From assembly GCA_009792885.1 (NCBI GenBank), contig WMCF01000003.1, forward strand, positions 10,582,518 through 10,646,517: a stretch of DNA of 64,000 nucleotides. The letters are read 5' to 3'. The notes beneath the pieces are model-generated. The model was not told where the DNA came from. It saw nothing but the letters and a program-made list of their open reading frames with translations, and did not search any database. The stretch comes from Eremophila alpestris peregrina. Lineage: Eukaryota > Chordata > Aves > Passeriformes > Alaudidae. This document shows positions 36,203-46,480 of the stretch, piece after piece (position 1 is the stretch's first letter; each line of letters opens with the position of its first letter). The translations under genes were made by a program, and so were the position numbers.

Positions 36203-36568
36203 CAGAGCCTCGGGAATCCAGATGAGGACTCATCAGTGCTGAGGAATGGGGAAGGATCACCTCTCTTGGTCTGCTGGCAACACTCGTTCACACAGCTGGG
36301 ATGTTGTTGGCCTTCTTTGCAATGAAGGTGTATTGCTGATTCTTGGTTAGACAAGTTGTCTACCAGTACCCCAAGACCTTTCTCTGCAAAGCTGCTTCCC
36401 AGCTCATTGTCCCCCATTGTTTAGAGGTTCCTGAGGTTATTCTTTCTGAGGGGCAGGAGTTTGCCTTTCCCTTTGTTGAGCTTCAAGAGGTTTCTGTCTG
36501 CTTCTTTCTCTAGTCTGTCAAGGTCTCTCTGAATAGCAGTGCAACCATCTGGCGTATCACACTCTGTG
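36203..36568 (-). mobile_element. CR1 LINE fragment, RT C-terminal region, opposite orientation
   Basis: The plus strand shows the reverse complement of CR1 ORF2 3' coding sequence: GATCACCTCTC, then TGTTGGCCTTCTTTGC, ACCAGTACCCCAAGACCTTTCTCTGC, GAGCTTCAAGAGGTTTCTGTC and GTCTGTCAAGGTCTCTCTGAAT. On the minus strand a short frame retains LGVLVDNLSNQE, corresponding to the conserved LGVLVD segment of the CR1 RT thumb region. The frame is broken by indels and both ends are truncated. Confidence 0.85.
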
Positions 36569-39500
36569 ACTCTATGTTTATATAAATGCTCATTATAGTG
36601 AAAAATCTTTATGGCTCATGAAGACAGAATATAGAGAATTATTCCAGGAACAGACTGTTAATTATACTGGAATCTAAATTTATCTCATTTACATAGTCAT
36701 ATATGAAAAGGGCTTGAGTTGAAGTCAATGGTATATTCACATACAGTCATCTGCATAATCAAAGATTTAGTTAAACCAGACAAAGAAAAAAATTGAGTTT
36801 TAAAATACATTCCATAATGTCTGGGTTTATAATGAATACTGCATGATCATTCATTCATGTGCCCACTTTCAAGGGATGGCTGCACTGCAAGTAAGAGAAT
36901 GAAGATTTGCAATTCACTGGTGAGGAAGTATTCATGTAAAACATATATTTAACAGACATATTGTGTAAACAAACCGAACAAACTTATCCATGCTATCCAA
37001 AGATGTTCAGTCTGTAAGTTGCTATCAGTATTCTAGACAATCTAAACAGAGATACTTGAAATTTATGAGCTCTAAGTTGTAAGGACGCTACAGACTGTTC
37101 CGAAGAGGAAATAATGTTCAGCTTACCTTGTGAGCTCTTCAGGATGGATACTTATGTAATGCTTTCCAGCTCATGTAAGTCTCTCTCTTCCATAGCAACC
37201 ACACTGTTCTGTTTCTCTTCTAAACAAGTAAATAAAGCTAAATATCCATTCTTACTGAGATGAGGACACTTATTTCTCTGTCTCTGAAATTTATACACAC
37301 GTACTCTTTGCTTATAAAGTCAGAACCTCCCAATTCACCATTATTATTTCCTCCTCATACACACTCTCAAACTTTACTATTAACCTAGCTGTCTTTTAGC
37401 TTCCTTTTTTGAGAAAATGTATTGAGCAAAGTGCCTTTTACTTCTGTGATATTTTAAATGATTTATTGTTTAGTGCCTGCTATATTTTTCCCTTCTCAAA
37501 GTCAGTAAAAGCAGATTAAATTTTTTTTATGAACATTTGTTTATAATAGCTAGTTTTTCCTTAGCTCCTTGAAAAGAATCCCTTAGAAATCATAGACAAA
37601 ACTTGTCACTAAAAAATTATCCTTGCTGTGGGTTTTACACCTGTTTTTCCATGTTCTTCAGTTAGATTTAGGACTATCTTCACTGAGCTTAGCTTTTGTC
37701 AGTTAACCTTATGCTTCCAAACATAAAATTGTCACACCACTCATCATCACCAGCTCACTCCCTCATCTCCTAAAACTGTTCCATGCAAACATTCACTTTT
37801 TTGGTGTCCATATACGTCCATGAGAAACTTATGATGTTTTTACTCCTGGCAGATATTTTCTACCTAAATCTATTAGCAATTCACATAGCTGTTCGAATCT
37901 CTAAACCACTCAAGAAAAATGAGACATAGTATGACAGAGAGGTATATTGAAAACAAGGCACTTTAGCTTAGTTATTTTAAGCCATGACTAAGAAAGATGG
38001 TATGATAATAGCAGAGCTCAAAAATTTTGTGAGTAGCAAGACACACAAAGTCTCATGAAGGCTTTGAAGCATCCAGTCTGACAGAAGAGATCCTGCTGGG
38101 TGTGGAGGTGTAGCTTAAAGGCATCAGAAGTCAAGGTCTTTGTGCAAACTGCAGACTAGCCGCAGATGTTTTAATGTACTCGAAAAAGCACTGACCTGTG
38201 GAAGAAGACTGTGAGCAAAACAAGGATCCATCACACCAAGCATGCAAAAATATTTGTCCTGAGTGTAGAGTAACACGGGGTGACAAAAATTTAGCAGCTT
38301 TTGTAAGGAAAAGATAAGGTATTCATGTAGTTCCCTCTTACATGGGAACAGCAGGAAACATTTAAAAGGATTATTTTTTTGGTGTCCAGCAATCTGCTTT
38401 CACATTGTGAATGTACTGGCCATGGCTGACTTGGAATCTAGAAGTCCTTCTAGGTCAGTAACTATAAAATATTTATGGTGGTCTGAGCTGACAAAACAAA
38501 AGACCAGTATGAGCCAGTTGCTTTTCCTGAAGTGTGTGGAATTATACTATTTCACCACTGGAGGCACTATGCCTTAATCAACAAAATTACAGCTAACGAG
38601 TTTTCCTAACTATAGATTTTAAAATTAAAACAGAAAACAGTTTTTTTTCATTGCTTATGGAAAGCAGTTTGGCATACTACCTTGACAGCAAAAATATTCC
38701 TAATAAGATGGAGTATATACTTTAAAAGGAACCATATTTTATTTAACTACAAAAATGTTGTAGATTTAACCTCTGTATCTGTAGCTTTCCTGGCTACGAA
38801 CTGCTGGTGTAGGCTTTTGGTCATTATTGTTTTCTGTGTTACCTAATATGTTGTTAAAAGAATAAATTTACCTATTACAGTAAGAAATGCCATATTTTCT
38901 TTTTCACTGAGTTCCATTTTCTCTAATATTTTCTTCCCTTTAAAACATTGCTTAAAGATACAGTTCCTGGTAAACTACAGTGGCCAGAATATATAGATAA
39001 ATTTCATGCTTCACACAGAAATTTCATTAGCAGCTTTAACAAGACCTCCTGAAAGACAATCCACATACAAGATTCAGATTTTACTGTGAATTAAAAGATG
39101 TATTGTGACTATAGGAGTTGTCTAAATTGATGAGCTATTTTTAAATACCTTTGTAGTATGCATAAGTAGCATATTTCTAACACAGTCATAAAAGATTTTA
39201 CCTCTTCAAGAAGCAAGACTTGATGCTGGATTCCTGATAAATCATTTCTGTGCAGCGGGACCATAATACTGAGGAAATTATTCATCTTCATGGATGTCCA
39301 CCATGAAGATGGATAATTTTTATTTTTCAGGAAATTCCCAAATACCATATGAATATTTTATAGTGATGTTTAGCATTGAGCACCCAACCCAACCTTATAA
39401 ATGACTCTTCTGCATAATTAGCACATTAGTTACTCTGTAAGATTGGATCTGATGAATTATTCAAACACAGTTCTGTAGAGATGCTGGTTGAGGGTCCTCT

Positions 39501-40805
39501 GTAAGGGCACATTAAAACTATCCTGTTAAACTTTGAAATACTGGGGAAAGAAAGAAATGCAGTTGTAAGAGGAGATAGATTTATTGGTGTATGAAGAGCA
39601 TTTAGAAGTGCAAGGGAAGATATATGCAGGAAAAGGAAAGGTATGTTAAAACAAAAAATAAATTCTTGAAGTCCTCAATTAGTAAATCATTATGAGGACA
39701 CAGATCAGCTTGCTTTGTAGTGTCCAGTGGAGTCCAATAAAGGTGGTTTGAAAAGGGAAACTGGATGAAGAAATATTATGTAGCCAAATGGGTGAATTCT
39801 GTTATTAATTTTATCTGCACATTTCTATCTCGTTCTTCATAGTCTGTTTCTGAGATTACCTTTTGAGAAATTTAGATTTTTGGAATAAATTTTTGCTTAT
39901 GAATTGCTTGTAATCTTTTGTTTGATACCTCTGCCTGTGTTTTGTTTCCATTATCAGCTGAATAAATTGTCAGAGACCTCAAATTATGTTGTTTGTTTAC
40001 TGTATGAACACTGGCAACTGGTAAAGTGTTGCATAAGGGCACTTTACTTTTCATTAATATCGGGAGAGTGGCACATGACTGTTTCACAAGGAATTGTAAG
40101 GGCATTTAAAAACACTTACTGTTTTCACTGCTTCATTTATTTGCCTTTCTTTCAGAACTATTTGACTGAATTTATTACTAAAAAATCTGTGTTATTCAAG
40201 CAGGTTTAGGAGAAACACAATATTGACTTTGAGTGAATACCTATTGCCAATATACAAGCCAAGTTTATTAGTTGCATTTATATGATGGCTCTACTTAGTT
40301 TCCTTTAAGGTCCTTCCCTCCTAGTTTACCTTTAAAACTATTTTAAAGGCAAGACATCACCTGAAATTCTTCAGGCATCCCCATAGGCACCTACATGGGA
40401 CCAGAAAGAAGGAGTACAGTCAGCAGCCATTTCAAGTCAAAGACAAGAAGATATCTTGCAGCTGTCAGCCCTAACCAGTACAAATGATACTGAAGCCAGA
40501 CGAGGGAAAAGAGCCTAGCTCTGACAACATACCTTGGTTACAATGAACCTCTCAAACCAGAAGCTTTTCTTATAAAATTAATAGTATGTGTTGGTAACAG
40601 ACAGCTACAATTTTACTTGAAGTTGTTTCTAGAATTTAGGAAAAAATCCTCTCTACTCCTTCAAAAAACAAAAGTTGGATTTTGATGACAATTTTTTCCT
40701 ATTTCATCAAGGTCTCTGCATTTTTTGCACATATCAGGTTTCTGAGTTTGGTTTCATGAAGAATATGCATCTTTATTATACTGTCTCAGAATTTTTTTGA
40801 GTGAC
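36569..40805. other. Unique AT-rich DNA, no gene seen
   Basis: No gene, RNA or recognisable element found; only short chance frames of about 100 codons or less on either strand. Confidence 0.5.
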
Positions 40806-41215
40806 ACTGGTGAGACATACCTGTAATGCTGTGTCCAGTTCTGGCCTCCCCAGTACATGAGATACATTAATATACTGCAGAGACTCCAGTGGAAGACCAA
40901 GAAGGTGATTTGGGGACTGGAGTGTCTCCCCTATGAGGAAAGACTGAGAGAGATGGGACTGCTTTGCCTGGAGACAAAAAGGCTCAAGGGACCTTGTTGA
41001 TGTACATACCTGGAGCAAGTATGTAAACAAGACTGAGATAGGCTCTTTTTAGTGGTGTCCAGTAAGGACAAGAGGCAAAGGAAAGAAAACTGAATGAGAG
41101 GAGATTCTGTCTAAACTTAATAAGAAAATTTCACTGAAAGGTTGACTGGGCACTGGCACAGGTTGTCTGCAAAGGTTATGGAGTCTCCATCCTTGAAAGA
41201 CCCTGAGTCATCCCC
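40806..41215 (+). mobile_element. CR1 LINE fragment, ORF2 C-terminus and 3' region
   Basis: Sense-strand CR1 landmarks appear in order: TGTGTCCAGTTCTGGCCTCC, ACTGCAGAGACTCCAGTGG, TCCCCTATGAGGAAAGACTGAGAGAG, CTTTGCCTGGAGACAAAAAGGCTC, ACAAGAGGCAAAGG, GGGCACTGGCACAGGTTGTC and GTCTCCATCCTTGAAAG. It is 5'-truncated and lacks the last 70 bp or so of the CR1 3' end. It is diverged, with no open frame. Confidence 0.88.
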
Positions 41216-43624
41216 AGAAATTTTTTTGAGTTACTTATGAAATGGGTAAATTCTGCAAAACCCTTTAATATTTGTTTCAAAATGTATTGTACCTTACTCA
41301 AAAAAAAAAAAAAAAAAAGAAAAAGACTGCTATGTAAGTGTAATATGGCACAGATTTCATACTCTGGGTCCAGATTTCTGCTCAGTAGTTTTTATGAAAC
41401 ATACCCATATGGTTTGTGTGGTCATGACTCCCTCTAGTGATGCCTACACAGTCTACCATATTCTCATACCAAATGGATTCTTGAATTAAGTGCCCCATCT
41501 CTTCATGTACTCACTGAACTCCAGAATGACAGTTAACTCATGCTTTATTCACATATAGGTTTTATCAGCCTTAAATCACTGTGAGTCAGATCTGGTGACA
41601 TTTACATATGTTAGAAAATTTGAAAATAAACTGTGGAAAAAAATGATCCAGAAATAAGGAAATAATATCAAAAGTCTTGTAAATTTTAGTGCTTTTAATG
41701 TAAAAGTTAATTGAAAATTACTGTTATGGTGGAAGTAAAATTTAAATGCCAGAAGATTTAGCATATGTGTTTGACATCTCAGTTTAACTGAGCACTAATT
41801 TTATGCACTGCTCAATCACTAAAAATTTCTGTAAATATTTGTTCTGTCTACTCATAAATGTGCTTTTTACAGACAAGTGTTTTCCTGTGAATCTGATTTT
41901 CTGCTGCTTAGTGGAGTGTGACTACAACTGCTTTGTTTATTGTCAAGGTTGTGGGGTGTTCCAGTGAATAGTAACCTACAAACCTATTTCTATCCCTAGG
42001 GAAGGAAAAATAAGAAATTAATTCTTTTATCCCTGACTTCTAAGATCAGATGTGGGACCCTTAATTCCATTCACAGGATCTTAGTCAGAATGAACAGATA
42101 AAAACTAAGCCACAGATGTGCCAATGGAATAACACAACATCGAAAAAGTTGTTGTTGAAATGAAATACAGTTGCATTTATCTTTTCACCAAATCACTGTG
42201 TATGTGACCAAGGTCACTTTGTCAATCTAACTTCAATTTCAGACTTGTATGAAACGGTAACAATGCTTTCTCTAATCTCAGTTGTAAAACTTTATTAATC
42301 TGTACCAAATTCAAGTAGGAGTCTAAAGCAACCAAATAGTCTCCAGTGAACTTCAATAAAACATCCCTGAGTGATAGTTCAGGACAAAAGAACATGTCCA
42401 CTGAGAGCAATGTTCCAAATACAGGCAGTAGATAAGTGATTAAGATTAAAATATTGAGTAGTCTTATTGTTCCCACATTGCATATTGCCTTATCTCCACC
42501 TTGAGGATGGTATTACATGCACTAAATTTGCTTAATGAATGATCAATATTCTTTCATTTCTAAACCAGAACAAGTCACACGACCTTTTACAGATGAGAGA
42601 CATTGCATGTTCTTCAGAGTCCAAGCTTGTGAAATGAGATCACTATGAAATAATGTATTCAGCATTCAAAAATTGTGCAAAATGCCTTAGAGAAATAAAT
42701 CTGTAAGTCCTCCTACAACAGGAAAACACCTCTTTTAGAAGATGCTTTGTAGTTTTCTTTGGAAAGATGCGAACATGCTTCAAAAACAGAACTTGATGTT
42801 CGCCAAAGACAATGTACCTGGTATACTAAACCTGAATCTGTAGTTCGCAAATGGATCCATACACATAGAACTGAAATGACAATGGGTAGAATTTTATTGT
42901 GCTGTATAAAATATGTGGTGTTTTATGCTCTACCTATCAGTGTTTGTTTCTTCCTGCCCTTCATATAAAGTAGGAAACATCTTGCATTTTTCAAGCCAAA
43001 ACATCTGTATTTATGAATTAGTCCCATGAGAAGTCACTCAAGAAGGGAGGACAGAACAGGATAAGTTACTTGCAATTTATTCTGGTTTTGATTTCTGACT
43101 TCTTTCTATGGCTCTTCATTTAAATTTTTGAGATAAAATGGCTAATGTTCAAACAGGTGGTAGGTCCAATGCAAATGAGGAGGCATTTAATTCTTCAGAC
43201 ATACTTCTTCATAAATGAGCAAGTGAAGCTGCTTTCGTATTTAAATATGCAAATTCATCCTGTAAACATGAGGAGAAACACTTGTACCATAGCTTTGTCT
43301 GAGAGAGCAGCAAAACAGTCATTCAAAGTGTTAAAATAATCACAAGTTCTCCTCTCATCATCTTTTCATTAAAATCATGCCCTAAATCCCCTCTGTCTTC
43401 ATTAATTTTTAATTTTTTAATTCAAATGCTGATATAAAGTAATTATAATGTTGTTATTTGCCTTATATTTATGTGCCCAAATTTTTTAGATTAGTCATGA
43501 CATGTTGTTGGATGGTAGAATTACCTGTGACATTAGCATAAGTCAACAAAAAAAAAAGTCACTTTTCAAAAATTAAAATATATATGTAAAATAATTCTTT
43601 CATTAAAACAGAACCCCACCCAAT
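41216..43624. other. Unique AT-rich DNA with an A18 run, no gene seen
   Basis: A homopolymer A18 lies at 41301-41318, just after the CR1 fragment; CR1 does not use poly(A) tails, so this is simple sequence. A CTCF-like motif is at 41428-41440 on the minus strand. No gene seen. Confidence 0.5.
41428..41440 (-). promoter_or_regulatory. Candidate CTCF-binding motif (minus strand)
   Basis: On the minus strand TCACTAGAGGGAG resembles the CTCF core CCACTAGRGGGCR with mismatches at the first base and at the C near the end. It is weaker than the 5770 site. Confidence 0.25.
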
Positions 43625-45128
43625 GAGGTTATGGACAATTCCAGAGATGGGTTCTTTGGGCAATCTGTTGCAGTGCCACACCACCATTACAGTAAAGAAT
43701 TTCTTCCTAATGACTAATCTAAAACTGTGCTCTTTTGGTTTAAAGACAGCGCACCATGTACTCGATGCCCATGTGAAAAAAGCACCTCCATCTTTCTTGT
43801 AGGCCCACTTTAGTTAAAGGAAAGACATTTTTAAATTTTCCTGGAGGTGTCTCTTCTCCAGGCTGAACAGACCCAATCCTCAGCCTTGTCTTCATAGGAA
43901 AGGTGTTCCAGGTCTTCTTGTGTTGGGGCCACAGAGCTGGAGGCAGCACTCAAGGTGGGGTGCCACAAGAGCAGAGTGGAGGAGAAGAATAAGCTCTCTT
44001 GACTCTGCTTTTGATACAGCATAGGATGGGGTTGACTGCAAGTGCACACTGTTGCATTGTGTTGTTTCACATGAACCAACACCCCCTCAAGTTTTTCTCC
44101 CCAGGGCTTTTTTCAATCTATTCTGTGCACAGCCTGTATCCGGTTTTGGGATTGTCCTGACCCGGGTGCAGGACCTTGCACTTGACCTCGTTGAACTTTA
44201 TGAGGGTTTCATGGGCTCATATCTCAAACTTGTCAAGATCTCTCTGGATGGTATCCCTTCCCTCCAGCATGTCAACCTTAGCACATGGCTTGGTGTCATC
44301 GGCAAACTTGCTGAGGCTGCACTCAGTCCCTGCCTGTGCCTTCTGTGATTTGACTAGTGTGTCTGGAGCACTTGTCATTGGAGACTGAGACAAAAGTATC
44401 ATTAAGTAGCTCAGCCTTCACCATATCCCAATTACCCAGTTTTCCCATTTCCTTGCAGAGCTATTCCACATTTTTCTTAGTCTTTGTTTTATAAGAGATG
44501 TACCTGTAGAAGCTTTTCTTATTGCCCTTGACATCCCTGGCCTGGTTGAATTCTATCAGGGCTTTCGCTTTACCAACCTGATCCCTGACTGTTCAGGGAA
44601 TTTCTTTGTGTTCCTCCAGGGTTACCTGTCCCTGCTTCCACCCTCTCTAGGCTCCCTTCTTCTGCTTGAGTTTTTCCTTGCTCATCGAGGCCGGCCTCAC
44701 AGCATTTTTGCTAAATTCCCCTTTGCTGAGAGGCATCACTTCGGAGCTTGGATGAGATGATCCTCAAATATCAACCAGTTTTCTTGGATTCCTCTGTTCC
44801 CCCAGGCTTTTCCTGTCCATCAAGCAGATTCCAGAAGAAGACAAAGCCTGCTCTCCTGAACTCCAGGATTCATTTGCTGTCGCCCTCCTTACTGCCCCAA
44901 AGATCTTGAATTTCAACACTTCATCACTGCATCACTTCACTGCAGCCAAAGCAGTCTTTTTGTTCCACATTCCCCACCCTCTCCCTCCTGGTTCATGAGA
45001 ACAAGATCTGCCATCATACCTCTCCTTGTTTTTTCCCCAGTCTCTTGGAGAACAAAGTTATCATCAACACAGTCTAGGAACCCCCTGTGTTGTTTATGCC
45101 CTGCTGTGTTGTCCCTCCAGGAGATAAT
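43625..45128 (-). mobile_element. CR1 LINE, 1.5 kb copy with internal RT deletion
   Basis: This is the longest mobile element in the window. Reading the minus strand 5' to 3' (45128 down to 43625), it holds the ORF2 stretch between endonuclease and RT, then a junction at about 44323-44332, then the RT C-terminal part beginning GTECSLSKFADDTK and the 3' coding and untranslated region. Full-length CR1 carries some hundreds of codons of RT fingers and palm between these two parts; here they are missing. The plus strand carries matching reverse-complement landmarks such as GTAAAGAATTTCTTCCTAAT (43692), TCTCTTCTCCAGGCTGAACA, GTGTCATCGGCAAACTTGCTGAGG (44291) and CTTATTGCCCTTGACATCCCTGGCC (44518). 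The very 3' end (about 100 bp) is also missing. Confidence 0.9.
44217..44402 (-). pseudogene. CR1 ORF2 reverse transcriptase remnant with FADD motif
   Basis: A 61-codon minus-strand frame carries SLSKFADDTKPCAKVDMLEG and ends in RDTIQRDLDKFE. FADD is the catalytic palm motif (the YxDD equivalent) of CR1-clade LINE reverse transcriptases; KFADDTKL followed by an EGRD-IQRDLD segment is typical of CR1. The upstream half of the frame is from the endonuclease-RT linker, joined out of frame by the internal deletion, so the frame as it stands is not a working protein. No start codon relevant to CR1 ORF2 is present. Confidence 0.88.
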
Positions 45129-45507
45129 AGTGTATAATATTTTTTATAAGTGAGTTAATGTTTAAGGTTGTTCTATACCCAAATTAGATCAGTGGCATCA
45201 TCTTTCTTTTTTATTAGCACATCATGCTTCTACCATTATCAAGGTTGTCCTAAATCTATCCTTGGAGCAGTCTATTTCCATATATTATATTGTGACCTGT
45301 CATTTTTTATTGACAGATAATTAAACATTTCTGTTGTTACTGTAATCTACTGCAGAAAGTTTTCAGCAATATCAGAAGTGCTTATTCCTTAAATCATTAC
45401 CATAAAGCAACAAGTTTAACTTCTGCAATTGTATGGTTGATGTTTTCTAAATTATTCAATTGTAACAAGAAAGATATTTTTTCATTGTTTCAAGTCTGCC
45501 AAGTTGG

Positions 45508-45669
45508 TCATGTGTCCAAAAAAGACCATCTTGCTTCTTCAGGCTGTTGTGTGCTTTCTGCCTTAGCACTGACTGCCTTCTTGATGTCCTCTAGGGTTGT
45601 CCCTAATACAATAGTGATTGTTTCCATTACATGGTCAAAGGCATCCTGAAATTCACTGGCAACTTTCAT
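45508..45669 (-). other. Unidentified 53-codon coding-like frame
   Basis: From an ATG at 45669 to a TGA at 45508, the minus strand encodes MKVASEFQDAFDHVMETITI, continuing with a Lys/Glu/Ala-rich stretch that would form an amphipathic helix, then ending in WSFLDT. Composition is balanced and unlike the Phe/Ile/Asn-rich chance frames around it. I do not recognise the protein. A stop lies directly upstream in frame, and no splice or promoter signal is evident. It could be a remnant of a processed pseudogene or an old LINE, or chance. Confidence 0.25.
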
Positions 45670-46309
45670 TCAATATATAATGTGCAATTCTCTGTGTGAA
45701 CTGTCCATTCCCAAAAAAGTGCAATGATGCCAGAGCTCAGTAGAAAATGAGCATTTTTAAATACTATTTCCAATGCCTCATTTGTGAATCATTGGCATTC
45801 TGCAGAACAATGCTTACATTCTGCAGTATATTCTAAACTTATATTTGCCATTTTTGATATTTTGTTTTAAAAGAAGCTACCAGAAGCTGAATTTTCTAAG
45901 AGGTGCACTGTGTTTGAACTTGTTCTAAGAGGCTTACTGGCCTCATTATTTTTTGGTCAAAGAAAATCTGTTACAATGTGGAACTGAAGAATAGCTATTT
46001 TTATTTTTATTTCAATCATATACATCTCAGAGCACAAGGAAAACAGTGATAATTTGATTCAGCTGAAGTATAGGTTTTGTTTTGGGCAGTGGTGCATGTC
46101 AGCTGCATAGATAACATTATGCTGAAGAGGATTATTTGGCTTCTTGTAATGATGTTACAAAAGATACACACAGATGCTCTCTTTATGGCAGTCTATTTCA
46201 CTGTCTCTGCCACCAGTTGGATTATCATGTAGTTCACTGAAATAATATTGATTATTTTCACAGAGGCTGTGTCAGTCTTACACAGAGTGGTGTTTAGCCT
46301 TGCTATGTG

Positions 46310-46480
46310 TTATGTTAGCAGCCACTTGTGCTTTATTATACCAAATGTTTTGGGAGGATCTGCAAACTTGATATCCTCTCCACCATCAAGAAGTTGTGTG
46401 ATGGCTAGCATCAGATCAATAGACAGTTTCTCTACCCAAATGCAGTTTGTTTTGCAATAGGGTGTTTTATGGTGGCAGGG
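46310..46480 (-). pseudogene. Possible decayed LINE reverse transcriptase fragment
   Basis: A minus-strand frame closed by a stop at 46310 reads VEKLSIDLMLAITQLLDGGE, then DIKFADPPKTFGIIKHKWLL. The spacing F-x-D-x-x-K-x-F-x-x-x-x-H-x-x-L resembles the RT palm motif A region (F-x-D-F-x-K-A-F-D-x-V-x-H) found in LINE polymerases, preceded by the usual helix. The similarity is short and several conserved residues (second F, the D after AF) are absent, so it may be coincidence. If real it is not part of the CR1 copy at 43.6-45.1 kb, because the order would be wrong. Confidence 0.25.

Noticed and set aside
46248..46460. 70-codon plus-strand frame as a gene
   Set aside because: It is antisense to the possible RT-like minus-strand frame and has no recognisable domain of its own.
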